Shown here: positions 32,377-41,059 of the stretch, one piece after another
Position numbering within the stretch: the first letter of the stretch is position 1
Layout of the letters: the number at the start of each line of letters is the position of its first letter
Assembly (NCBI GenBank): GCA_964617825.1
Contig: CAZTWL010000003.1
Coordinates: forward strand, 124,001-188,000
DNA: 64,000 nucleotides
Direction of reading: 5' to 3'
Origin: VSJD01 sp964617825
Lineage (GTDB): Bacteria > Verrucomicrobiota > Kiritimatiellia > JAAZAB01
Program-made: the position numbers and the translations under genes
Notes under the pieces: model-generated
The model's input: the letters and a program-made list of their open reading frames with translations, nothing else
Told to the model about the DNA's origin: nothing
Databases searched by the model: none

Positions 32377-32913
32377 ATGCATCGATCCAACCGTTGTGTT
32401 TTTTTCGACCGTGACGGCATTGTGAATACTTCGCCGGGCGCGGGTCTCTATGTGACGCGTTGGGAGGATTTTCATCTCCTGCCTGAATTTGTGGAAGCTT
32501 TGCGTATTGTGCGCGCGCATGGATATCAGGCGGCAATTGTCACCAACCAGCGGGCGGTGGCCCGGGGTCTGGTAAGCGCGGACGTGGTGGAATCGATGCA
32601 CCGGCGGCTGCGGGATCTGCTGCGGCAGAATTATCGGCTGGATCTCCTCGATATTCGATATTGTCCCCATGATGTCGGCCAGTGCGATTGCCGCAAGCCT
32701 TTGCCTGGAATGCTGACGGCCGTGGCCGCCCGGCACGGTCTCGACCTTGCGGCATCCTGGATGGTTGGCGACGCGGAGACGGACATTGAGGCCGGCCGGC
32801 GCGCAGGGTGCCATACGATTCTGGTGAATGGCGGCGCAGCCGAATCCAAAGCCGATTGGCGGGTGCCCGTGATCGAGGATTTGCCGGGGCTGCTGGAACG
32901 GGTGCTTGCCTGA
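32377..32913 (+). CDS. HAD-IIIA phosphatase, GmhB-like
   Basis: A 178-aa HAD hydrolase with motif I FFDRDGIVN, motif II VTNQ and motif III/IV CRKP...MVGDAETDIEAG. The zinc loop CPHDVGQCDCRKP matches GmhB (D,D-heptose-1,7-bisphosphate phosphatase) and histidinol-phosphatase relatives. A good ribosome site (GAAGGGG) precedes the ATG. It starts a run of four same-strand genes (sialidase-like, eda, kdgK), so a role with another sugar phosphate is possible. Confidence 0.85.
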   Translation: MHRSNRCVFFDRDGIVNTSPGAGLYVTRWEDFHLLPEFVEALRIVRAHGYQAAIVTNQRAVARGLVSADVVESMHRRLRDLLRQNYRLDLLDIRYCPHDVGQCDCRKPLPGMLTAVAARHGLDLAASWMVGDAETDIEAGRRAGCHTILVNGGAAESKADWRVPVIEDLPGLLERVLA

Positions 32914-32965
32914 CCGGATGGATTGCGTGCGGTCGGCAAGGAAAACAATCGGGAACCCAAACATC

Positions 32966-34105
32966 ATGCAGGCAAATCCTTTGGATGCGGTAAAAATCGC
33001 GTATGCGCCCGGGGCCCGGCATATGACGCCGGGGCGCGGGTATCAGGGAATTCCAGGAATTGAGCGGGCGCCTGGCGGCAGGCTGTGGGCGACATGGTAT
33101 AGCGGCGGCAAGACGGAGGGGCCGGAAAATTTTGTGCTGCTTGTGACCAGCGCCGACAACGGCGCAACCTGGAGCGAGCCGGTTGCGGTTATCGATCCCC
33201 CGGGTAATGTTCGCGCATACGACCCTGTTCTCTGGCGTGATCCTTTGGGGCGTTTGTGGTGGTTTTGGGCCCAAAGTTACAGTCCGGGAGACAACCTGAT
33301 TCACGATGGGCGCGCCGGCGTGTGGGGGGTCTATACGGAAGATCCCTCCGCCGAACATCCTGTTTTTTCGGCGCCGGTCAGGATCGCCAATGGCGTGATG
33401 ATGAATAAGCCCATCGCGCTTTCTTCCGGAGAATGGGCTTTGCCCACAGCCGTATGGGAGTGTGTCGATCCCAAACTTGACGAACTGAAAAGCGAGCGCT
33501 TTTCCAATATGACCATTTCGGCGGATAACGGGCAATCGTTCGGCCTGCAAGGCTCCGCCGACATTCCGCAGAGATGCTTCGACGAGCATATTATTGTTGA
33601 ACTCAAGGACGGCCGCCTCTGGATGCTGGTGAGAACGAATTACGGCATCGGGCAGAGTTTTTCCGCCGACCAGGGCAAAACATGGAGTCCGGGCGCAGAT
33701 TCGAAGCTCGGCGGCCCGAATTCGCGGTTCTTCATCCGCCGGCTGCTTTCCGGCAAGCTCCTGCTCGTCAATCATGGCGATATCACTCCTGCTGAAGCGC
33801 TGAAACTTTGTAATGCGGGAAAAACATGGCGGAACCGCTCGTGCCTGACCGCTTATCTTTCGGATGACGACGGCCGGACATGGAAGGGCGGCCTGCTGCT
33901 TGACGAAAGAGACGGCGTATCGTATCCGGATGGGACTCAAGACCAGAGCGGCGTTATCAAAATAATTTATGACCATGAACGTTATAAAAGGGGAGATATC
34001 CTGATGGCATCCTTTACCGAAGAGGATGTCATGGCCGGAAAGTGCGTGTCCCCAGACGCGCGCTTGAAAGTATTGATCAACACAACCGGGGGGCTTAAAG
34101 CGTGA
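32966..34105 (+). CDS. Sialidase-like BNR-repeat protein
   Basis: A 379-aa six-bladed-propeller protein with four Asp-box repeats: SADNGATWSEP, SADNGQSFG, SADQGKTWSPG and SDDDGRTWKGG. The start is ATG 32966; no signal peptide is visible, so the enzyme would be cytoplasmic. The family covers exo-sialidases and other propeller hydrolases. Its stop overlaps the eda start (GTGA), and eda and kdgK downstream suggest the released sugar acid is a ketodeoxy or uronic-derived unit. Sialic acid itself is not established. Confidence 0.82.
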   Translation: MQANPLDAVKIAYAPGARHMTPGRGYQGIPGIERAPGGRLWATWYSGGKTEGPENFVLLVTSADNGATWSEPVAVIDPPGNVRAYDPVLWRDPLGRLWWFWAQSYSPGDNLIHDGRAGVWGVYTEDPSAEHPVFSAPVRIANGVMMNKPIALSSGEWALPTAVWECVDPKLDELKSERFSNMTISADNGQSFGLQGSADIPQRCFDEHIIVELKDGRLWMLVRTNYGIGQSFSADQGKTWSPGADSKLGGPNSRFFIRRLLSGKLLLVNHGDITPAEALKLCNAGKTWRNRSCLTAYLSDDDGRTWKGGLLLDERDGVSYPDGTQDQSGVIKIIYDHERYKRGDILMASFTEEDVMAGKCVSPDARLKVLINTTGGLKA

Positions 34106-34770
34106 TCCATCTGTTCGCCGATGAATTGAAAGCAAAAATTAACGCGTGTGGCATTATTGCGGTGCTGGTGGTGGATAAAGCCGATGACGCCGTGCCGCTG
34201 GCGCGCGCCCTGCTTGCCGGTGGCGTTGCGATCATGGAACTGACCCTGCGGACGCCGGACGCCCTGGAGGCCTTGAAACGCATCAAAGCCGAAGTTCCGG
34301 AAATGATGGCTGGAATCGGGACAATCATTACGCCGGCCCAAGTGTTGGCGGCCAAGGCGGCCGGGGCGGTTTTTGGCGTTGCTCCCGGGATGAATCCGCG
34401 GGTCGTCGCCCAAGCCAAAGAGGCCGGCCTTCCTTTTGCGCCGGGCATTGCGACTCCTTCGGATATCGAAGCCGCGCTTGAATTCGGTTGCCGGATACTG
34501 AAGTTTTTTCCCGCCGAATCCTGCGGCGGCATCCGGCATCTGAAATCAATTTATGCGCCCTATGCCCATCTGGGGTTGAAGTTCATCCCGCTCGGGGGAT
34601 TGACCCATGAAAATTTCGGCGCTTACCTTGAATTGCCGGCTGTTACCGCAGTCGGCGGTTCCTGGTTGGCTCCCCGCGATGCCATCCGCAAGAACGATTG
34701 GCAAACCATAACCAGGAACGCAACCACGGCGGTTGCCGCGATTGCGACTATCAGGAGAAAAGTCCAGTGA
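34102..34770 (+). CDS. eda: 2-keto-3-deoxy-6-phosphogluconate (KDPG) / 4-hydroxy-2-oxoglutarate aldolase
   Basis: Class I aldolase (222 aa) cleaving KDPG to pyruvate and glyceraldehyde 3-phosphate. Key segments are MELTLRTPDALEAL, GIGTIITPAQV, FAPGIATPSDIEAAL and the Schiff-base lysine in ILKFFPAES. The GTG start (34102) overlaps the sialidase-like stop as GTGA. The product of kdgK, next gene, is its substrate. Confidence 0.94.
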   Translation: MIHLFADELKAKINACGIIAVLVVDKADDAVPLARALLAGGVAIMELTLRTPDALEALKRIKAEVPEMMAGIGTIITPAQVLAAKAAGAVFGVAPGMNPRVVAQAKEAGLPFAPGIATPSDIEAALEFGCRILKFFPAESCGGIRHLKSIYAPYAHLGLKFIPLGGLTHENFGAYLELPAVTAVGGSWLAPRDAIRKNDWQTITRNATTAVAAIATIRRKVQ

Positions 34771-35858
34771 AAAAAATCGTTACGTTTGGCGAAGTCATGG
34801 GGCGTTTGGCCCCGGAAGGTTTTCTGCGCCTGGCGCAGGCCATGCCCGGCCGGCTGGATTTTACGTTTGGCGGGGCCGAGTCCAACGTGGCCGGCTCGGT
34901 GGCCCTGCTGGGCGGCCGCGCGGCGTTTGTCACCGCGCTGCCGGATAATGTCCTGGGCGATGCCTGTGTGATGTTTTTGCGCGGGTTGGGTGTGGAGACC
35001 GACGGGATCATCCGTACCGCGCAAGGCCGGCTGGGCCTTTACTTCCTGGAGACCGGCGCCAATCAGCGTCCCAGCGGGGTAATTTATGACCGCGCCCAGT
35101 CGGCGGTGGCGCTGACACCGGCAGCGGCCTACCGTTGGGACGAACTTTTCCGCGATGCGGGCTGGTTTCACGTGAGCGGTATTACCCCTGCCATTTCGCA
35201 GGTCGCGGCCGAGGCCGTTCTGGCGGCGACGCAGGCTGCCAAGCGTCTGGGCATTAAGGTTTCCTGTGATTTGAATTTCCGCAAAAAACTCTGGCGCTGG
35301 GATGCGTCCAAAAATCCGCGGGACCTGGCGGAGCAGACTATGCGCAGGATTTTGCCGCAGGTGGATGTGGTCATTGCCAATGAAGAGGATGCGGCGGATG
35401 TGCTTGGCATCCGGGCGGACAATACCGATGTCAATTCCGGCCAGCTTGCGATTGACAGTTATCCTGCTGTGGCCCGGGCCATCAAACGGCAGTTTGGCAA
35501 TGTTGCCCAGGTGGCCATTACATTACGGCAAAGCATTTCCGCCAGTCATAACAACTGGGGTGGCATGCTCTATGACGCAGCCTCGGGCACTGCCTTCTTT
35601 GCGCCGCAGAAGAAGGGGTCCTATCAGCCTTATCCGATCACGCACCTGGTGGATCGCGTGGGCGGAGGGGATTCGTTTGCGGCCGGACTGATTTTTGCGC
35701 TGACCACCGCCGGACTGGCTGCTCCGCAGACCGCGATAGAGTTTGCCGTAGCCGCCTCCTGCCTGGCGCAGTCGGTGAAAGGCGACATCAATTACGTAAA
35801 TCGCAAGGAAGTCGAGGCCCTGATGCAAGGCTCCGGCTCGGGCCGGGTCGTACGCTAA
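34767..35858 (+). CDS. kdgK: 2-keto-3-deoxygluconate kinase
   Basis: PfkB-family kinase (363 aa) making KDPG from KDG. The N-terminus KKIVTFGEVMGRLAPEGFLR and GGAESNVAGSVALLGG are typical of KdgK, and the C-terminal DRVGGGDSFAAGLIF holds the catalytic base. It starts at GTG 34767, overlapping the eda stop (GTGA). Together eda and kdgK form the lower part of a KDG pathway to pyruvate and glyceraldehyde 3-phosphate. Confidence 0.93.
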   Translation: MKKIVTFGEVMGRLAPEGFLRLAQAMPGRLDFTFGGAESNVAGSVALLGGRAAFVTALPDNVLGDACVMFLRGLGVETDGIIRTAQGRLGLYFLETGANQRPSGVIYDRAQSAVALTPAAAYRWDELFRDAGWFHVSGITPAISQVAAEAVLAATQAAKRLGIKVSCDLNFRKKLWRWDASKNPRDLAEQTMRRILPQVDVVIANEEDAADVLGIRADNTDVNSGQLAIDSYPAVARAIKRQFGNVAQVAITLRQSISASHNNWGGMLYDAASGTAFFAPQKKGSYQPYPITHLVDRVGGGDSFAAGLIFALTTAGLAAPQTAIEFAVAASCLAQSVKGDINYVNRKEVEALMQGSGSGRVVR

Positions 35859-35939
35859 ACGGGGCATCAGCAAAAAGAAGAGCCGGCGATATTTTGCTGG
35901 ATGTCAACCTTTGCGATTCAAGATGACGATTCCTGTAAT

Positions 35940-37868
35940 TTAAGTTCCCAGGGCCTTGGCCTTCAATTCCAGATATCTTGCGCTGAACCAGATGCCCATC
36001 TGGGCTTCGCGGTGGTCGAAGCCGAATGCCCGGCGTTTGACGGCCAGGATCGGCGGGGCTTGAATGCGCTTGGCCACGCCCATGCCGTTGTATTGCCGCC
36101 ACCAGCGTTCGAGGTCGGCGATGAATTCCCGGGTCGAAGGAAAAATATCCGCCAGTCTGCCCGTGTAACCGATTTTCTGTTCCAGCGTGCCGTCCAGATA
36201 CCATTCCAATATTTCTTCGGGCGTTGTGCGCTGCCAGGTTTCCACCCAGCTGGCGAACAGGCGGTCGTGATAGGGATAGATCAGCGGATCGCCCAGGTCC
36301 TTATCCACATCCTGAGCCGGACTCAGTTCGGCCGAGGGCTTCAGGTCGAAGCATTTCGCCGGAATCGCCTCCCTCTGGAATACGCTGGCGTTCAGGTAGC
36401 GTCCCAGGGCGTACACTTCGCCTTTCCATAAATCCGCCAGCGGGGCCAGGTAGCCGGCCAGGTCGCCGTAGAGCGTGGAGTAGCCGACGGTCGTTTCCGC
36501 CTTGTTGGCGTTGCAGGTGAAGACGCCGCCGAAGGCCGCGGCCAGCGCGGCCAGCAGTCGCGCCGACCGGTCGCGCGCCTGCACGTTTTCGATCATGAAG
36601 TCGCTCAATGCCAGCCGGGCGCGCAGACTGCTGTCCTGACCGGCCTGTGCCGGCCCGGCAATCGCCAGGCCGTTGACTTGGGATGTCGTCAGGCGGACGC
36701 TTTCATCGATCGGCAACTCGGCGTAATAACAGCCAAGGTTGGCGGCCAGTTCGCGCGCCAGGTTGACGGTGGTCGGCGAGTTGAAGCGGCTTGGCAGGTT
36801 GACGAGGAGCAGGTCGGCGGGATTGAGAATCCGGCTATAGAGGGCGGCGGTCACGGCCGAATCGATGCCGCCGGAAACGCCCACAACCACCCGGGAAATT
36901 CCGAGCATCTGCATGAATTCCCGGATACCGAACACCAGGGCCTGGCAAATATCGGCCATGCCGTCTTCGTGCGCGACAATGGGCTGGGCGAATGCAGACC
37001 GATCCAGTGGAATCTCGGCTGTCAGAAGACCGGCTACGAAGCGCGTGGGGAGGCTCTGCTGTTGGGCGTGGGCATCGTAAATGCAGGAAGAACCGTCGAA
37101 AGTATAGACGGTTTTGCCGTTATTCTGGATGCCGACGCTGTTGACATAAAGGAGCGGAGTTTTCAGCCGCTTGGCGTGCGCGGCAAACATCCGGTTGCGC
37201 TTGGCATTCTTGTTCTGCGTGAAGGGCGAGCAACTGCAATTGATGAACAGATCCACGCCCTGCCGCTGCAGCAGATCCAGGGGGGAAATGCCGTAATCCG
37301 CGTCCCAGGCATCCTCGCAGAGGATGCATCCCAGCGCCAAGTGCGCGGTGATTACCGGGGTCAGGGCCTGTTCCAGCGACTTGCCTTCCTCGGCGGCCAG
37401 GCGGCGTAGGTCATAAAAGTAGCGGCTGTCGTCGAACTCGCGGTAATTGGGCAGCAAAGTCTTGACTACGAAATCATAAGTGCCGTTGCGGGGCCCGACA
37501 AATCGTCCGTTCTCCGCCGCGAAGAGGGCGTTGTATTTGCGCACCCGCCCATCCTCGTTGCGGCGGCGCCAATCGAGTCCAACGTTGCCGAACACGACTA
37601 CGATGCCCTGGGAGGCTTCGCGAATCCGCTGTCCACAGGCTTCGCACTCGCGTAGAAAAGCGTCCCTTTCCCAGGCGTCGCCCAGCAGGTAGCCCGGAAT
37701 GGACATCTCCGGGAACACGACCAGTTCGGCGGCCTGATCCCGGGCCGAGGCGATGGCCTTGAGCATGGTTGCCGTATTGGTTGCCGGCTGGCCCGGGGAA
37801 ACGTGGATTTGTGCCAGGCAGGCTTTCACCCGCCGGGCGTTCGTTCTATTCTTGGTTACAGGTTTCAT
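35940..37868 (-). CDS. nadE: Glutamine-dependent NAD+ synthetase
   Basis: A 642-aa two-domain enzyme. The N-terminal nitrilase-like glutaminase has catalytic Glu in VVFPEMSIPGY and Cys in GCILCEDAWD. The C-terminal ATP-pyrophosphatase synthetase has GVSGGIDSAVTAAL. It makes NAD+ from deamido-NAD+, ATP and glutamine. The ATG at 37868 (MKPVTKNR) is preferred over 37904. Confidence 0.96.
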   Translation of the reverse strand: MKPVTKNRTNARRVKACLAQIHVSPGQPATNTATMLKAIASARDQAAELVVFPEMSIPGYLLGDAWERDAFLRECEACGQRIREASQGIVVVFGNVGLDWRRRNEDGRVRKYNALFAAENGRFVGPRNGTYDFVVKTLLPNYREFDDSRYFYDLRRLAAEEGKSLEQALTPVITAHLALGCILCEDAWDADYGISPLDLLQRQGVDLFINCSCSPFTQNKNAKRNRMFAAHAKRLKTPLLYVNSVGIQNNGKTVYTFDGSSCIYDAHAQQQSLPTRFVAGLLTAEIPLDRSAFAQPIVAHEDGMADICQALVFGIREFMQMLGISRVVVGVSGGIDSAVTAALYSRILNPADLLLVNLPSRFNSPTTVNLARELAANLGCYYAELPIDESVRLTTSQVNGLAIAGPAQAGQDSSLRARLALSDFMIENVQARDRSARLLAALAAAFGGVFTCNANKAETTVGYSTLYGDLAGYLAPLADLWKGEVYALGRYLNASVFQREAIPAKCFDLKPSAELSPAQDVDKDLGDPLIYPYHDRLFASWVETWQRTTPEEILEWYLDGTLEQKIGYTGRLADIFPSTREFIADLERWWRQYNGMGVAKRIQAPPILAVKRRAFGFDHREAQMGIWFSARYLELKAKALGT

Positions 37869-37943
37869 GTTTTCCTCGGTTCCGCTCCTCCGCAGCGCGA
37901 ACACCGCACACTGACCACTGGCTTTAGCCCTCTTCCGCCCTGG

Positions 37944-40910
37944 TTACGACGGCGCGATCACGCCGCGGTGGTTCAGGGCGTCCATGAACAGCGTCATGGG
38001 ATGGATGCTGCGGACATGCCGCACGCCGTCTTCCTCGAAGGCGATCGGCATTTGTTCCAGGCGCTCCCATCGCACAAAATTTTCGTTGTCGGGCTGGATG
38101 ATCGAAAAATAGCCGATGCCCGTGGCGGCCAGGTTATGGAAGAAATGCGCTCCCTGGGAAAGGTCGATGCGTTTGCCCTGGGATATCGTTTCGATGATGA
38201 CTGCGGCGCCGGCCACCTGCTGCCAGTTGACCGGGACACCGAGCGTCGGCACGCGCGTGCCCCAGCGCCCGGGGCCGATCAGGATATAGCGGCGATGCTC
38301 GTTCAAGAGAGTCTGGTTCAGGCGCCCGATGATCGCGGCCGCCTGGCGTGTCCGGGAGAAATCGAATCGGTCCGGGTGACAATAAATGATGTCGAAGACG
38401 TCTTCCACCAGGCCGTTGCCCATGATTTTGCGGGAGATGCACAGGGCCTGGTCAAGGTGCTGCGAATTGATTTTCAGCGTCAGGCGTTCGCGGGACGTGA
38501 CCATCGGCCGGATTTGCAGGAGATAGAATTCCGGTTGCGTATCGGGGAGAAAGTCAGTGTTGACCGCGAATTCGATTTCCACGTCGGAGCCGATGCTGGC
38601 CTTGCCGATTTTGAGCAGCTCGTTAAGAATGTCGCATAAAGGGAAGCTGTTGCGCTTGAGGATGGGCGCAAAAGTCACGACCCGCCGGCCGGCCACGCCG
38701 AGATCGTCAACGAGGCAATCGTCTTCTTGTGAAATAACGCTGGCGATCGGGTGCAGGGTCTGATCCTGTTCCGCGCGCTGGAGGCCGAAGAGTTGCAGGT
38801 CCGAGCCCTTGCCGGAAGCGAAATCGATGGGAGTGTTGCCCAGGCTCAAAGCATAGAACTGTTTTTGGGAAACCTGGAGCATTTCCTGGGTCGTGGCGGC
38901 CTGCGGCAAAATCGTGGGATGGCGGGGACAGAAGCGCAGGGTCTCGCCGCCTTCCACGACCATTTTGCCGAAGCCCAGAGACACGGAAGCGACGCCATCT
39001 TCGGATTCCATCCGCGCAAAAGGATAATAATTAAACGACTGGGCGACCCCCGAAATCGCGGGATAAAACAAGTCGCCATACTGCCGACCCACCAGTTGCT
39101 GGACAATGACCGCCATCTTTTCCTCTTCCGTGTTGAGCTTGAGCGTCTGGAAGTAACGTTTGACGGACGTCTTGAAGACCGAGGCATAAACCAGTTTGAT
39201 GGCCTGGCAGAGCTGGTTCAAGCGGACCGTGGCATCCGGGTTGTTGTTGGCAATCATGCAGGTCTGGTAAAGTCCGGCAAACGGCTGGTTGGAGGAGTCT
39301 TCCATGTGACTGGAGGAGCGCACCGCCAGCGGGACGTGGACATGCGCGATATAAGCGCCCAGTTGATGCATGAGGCCCTCCGGCAGGCGGGCTTCCAGGA
39401 AACGTTTGCGCATCAGCGCGTCGGACTGGCACTCCGCGGCGAAAGTTTCCAGCTCGTTGATGGCCATGAACTCGTCGAACGCATCGGTCGTGATGCAGAG
39501 CGTGTGGGGAAACTTGATTTCCATGCCGCCCAGGCGGCCGTCGGGAAAATTGCGCGCAAACAGGTTGAACATGAACGCCAGTCCGCGGGCCTTGCCGCCC
39601 AGGCTGCCGCGCCCCGTCATCAAAAAGGCGTAGTCGGGCTCGAAGTCGTCGGCCCGGAAATCGGCGATGATTCCCCGGTGTTTTTCGCGCCGGGCCAGGC
39701 AGATGGCCGTGCACATGAATTCGCGCAGCTCAGCCAGCGATTTGAAATCCGCAGCCTGCAAGGGCCGGATAAGTTCCGCCAGCGCATCCTCGCCCTGGGC
39801 CAGCAGCCAGTGCGAAAACTGGTTGCGCCGGGTGTGAAATTCGATGGACTCTTCCGGGACGGTATGGAGGGCATCTTCGAATGCGCGCAGGTTGCCGGCG
39901 CGTTGGATCTCGCGGCCGTGGCGGTCGCGAAAGACGAAGTCGCCGAATCCCAGGCTGCCCATGCAGAAATCTTCCAGCTGCCGGACGCAGCGCGGCGAAT
40001 TTTTATCCACAAACCCGATGCCCAGCGAACTCGCCACGTCCGCCGCGGTTTCGTCCGCCGACATTAGCAGGATCGGCAGGCCAGGAATCGAATCCAGCAA
40101 CTGGCGCAGAAAGGCGGTGCCGGTCTCATGGTCTTTTTTGCCTTCCACGGCCACCTGGAAGTCGGAAATCACGCCGTGCAGAAAAGGTTTGTAGCGTTCG
40201 GCGAACGATCCGGCTTCCGCAAAGTTCCGCGCCAGCACGACTTTGGGGCGCGTACGTGTATGGAGCTGGCGTTCGTTTTCGTCGATGCCGTAGGGCACAC
40301 GCGCGAAAGCCTGTTTCATGAGCAGGGCATAGAGATGGGGAAGGAAGAAGGAATACTGTTTGATCGAGTCCTCGATGACCATGATCACCCCGATGCGGCA
40401 GATTTGGATGTCCCGGTCTATGTTCAGGGCGTCTTCGACCAATTTGATGATCGAAAGCAGGACCTTGGCATTGCCCTGCCATGAAAACACATAGTCCACG
40501 CCGGGATAGGCGTTAATGGGCATAGCCGGCAGACCGCCCAAGGCGAAGATCAACACGACCACCGGCAGACCCGGCACGGCGGCCTTTACCGCCTGGCCAA
40601 ATTCGGCAATCGTCATGTCCGCAAGGTTCGAGGATACCAGGACTAGATCGTATTTTTCGCGAGGGAGTGTTGCCAGGGCTTCCTGGCCGGAGGTCACCGT
40701 TGTAATTTGCGGCACATTCTGCAGGTGCAGGAGCGAATAGGTCCCGTAAATGTCTTCGGCCAAGCTGCCGTCCCAGGACAGGCTGAATGCCTCGTATTGG
40801 GTCGATACCATCAGGATGGTTTTAACCCGGCGGGCCATCAATGCGTGAAAGCGCCGGTTGTCCGGATGGTTGGACTGCGCCAGTTTTTGTTTAAGTTCTT
40901 CCAGTTGCAT
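37944..40910 (-). CDS. Two receiver-like domains fused to a PEP/pyruvate-binding (PPDK N-terminal) domain
   Basis: A 988-aa protein. Residues about 30-170 are a receiver-like fold whose usual phospho-Asp position is replaced (DLVLVSSNLADM). Residues about 200-330 are a second receiver keeping an Asp (GVISDFQVAVEG). From about 430 on is the ATP-grasp PEP/pyruvate-binding domain of PEP synthase and PPDK (GRGSLGGKARGLAF, AVRSSSHMEDSSNQPFAGLY, LLQIRPM). The swivelling phosphohistidine and PEP-binding barrel domains are missing, so it cannot run the full PEP synthase cycle. Similar proteins are known in Bacteroidetes. The role may be regulatory or nucleotide-dependent phosphotransfer. Confidence 0.82.
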   Translation of the reverse strand: MQLEELKQKLAQSNHPDNRRFHALMARRVKTILMVSTQYEAFSLSWDGSLAEDIYGTYSLLHLQNVPQITTVTSGQEALATLPREKYDLVLVSSNLADMTIAEFGQAVKAAVPGLPVVVLIFALGGLPAMPINAYPGVDYVFSWQGNAKVLLSIIKLVEDALNIDRDIQICRIGVIMVIEDSIKQYSFFLPHLYALLMKQAFARVPYGIDENERQLHTRTRPKVVLARNFAEAGSFAERYKPFLHGVISDFQVAVEGKKDHETGTAFLRQLLDSIPGLPILLMSADETAADVASSLGIGFVDKNSPRCVRQLEDFCMGSLGFGDFVFRDRHGREIQRAGNLRAFEDALHTVPEESIEFHTRRNQFSHWLLAQGEDALAELIRPLQAADFKSLAELREFMCTAICLARREKHRGIIADFRADDFEPDYAFLMTGRGSLGGKARGLAFMFNLFARNFPDGRLGGMEIKFPHTLCITTDAFDEFMAINELETFAAECQSDALMRKRFLEARLPEGLMHQLGAYIAHVHVPLAVRSSSHMEDSSNQPFAGLYQTCMIANNNPDATVRLNQLCQAIKLVYASVFKTSVKRYFQTLKLNTEEEKMAVIVQQLVGRQYGDLFYPAISGVAQSFNYYPFARMESEDGVASVSLGFGKMVVEGGETLRFCPRHPTILPQAATTQEMLQVSQKQFYALSLGNTPIDFASGKGSDLQLFGLQRAEQDQTLHPIASVISQEDDCLVDDLGVAGRRVVTFAPILKRNSFPLCDILNELLKIGKASIGSDVEIEFAVNTDFLPDTQPEFYLLQIRPMVTSRERLTLKINSQHLDQALCISRKIMGNGLVEDVFDIIYCHPDRFDFSRTRQAAAIIGRLNQTLLNEHRRYILIGPGRWGTRVPTLGVPVNWQQVAGAAVIIETISQGKRIDLSQGAHFFHNLAATGIGYFSIIQPDNENFVRWERLEQMPIAFEEDGVRHVRSIHPMTLFMDALNHRGVIAPS

Positions 40911-40998
40911 GGTGTTACCCGGCAATCAAACTTCGGAAACCAGAATTCAAGTTGAGACGCGTCCTGCGGCGCTTGTGCCATTTTCAACTTGAACTCGA

Positions 40999-41004
40999 TA
41001 TAAT
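40999..41004 (+). promoter_or_regulatory. Possible -10 of the gdhA promoter
   Basis: A perfect TATAAT lies 56 bp upstream of the gdhA ATG in the divergent 149-bp space between it and the PEP/pyruvate protein gene. The -35 region is weak, which could mean an activator is needed. Confidence 0.35.
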
Positions 41005-41059
41005 CACATGCTATGAAATCTGTGAAGTAATATAAATAAGAAAAGAAAGGTAGTTTATC

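Noticed and set aside
32540..34135. 531-codon frame antisense to the HAD and sialidase-like genes
   Set aside because: High GC leaves few stops in antisense frames. It crosses two well-supported genes and has a composition unlike a folded protein.
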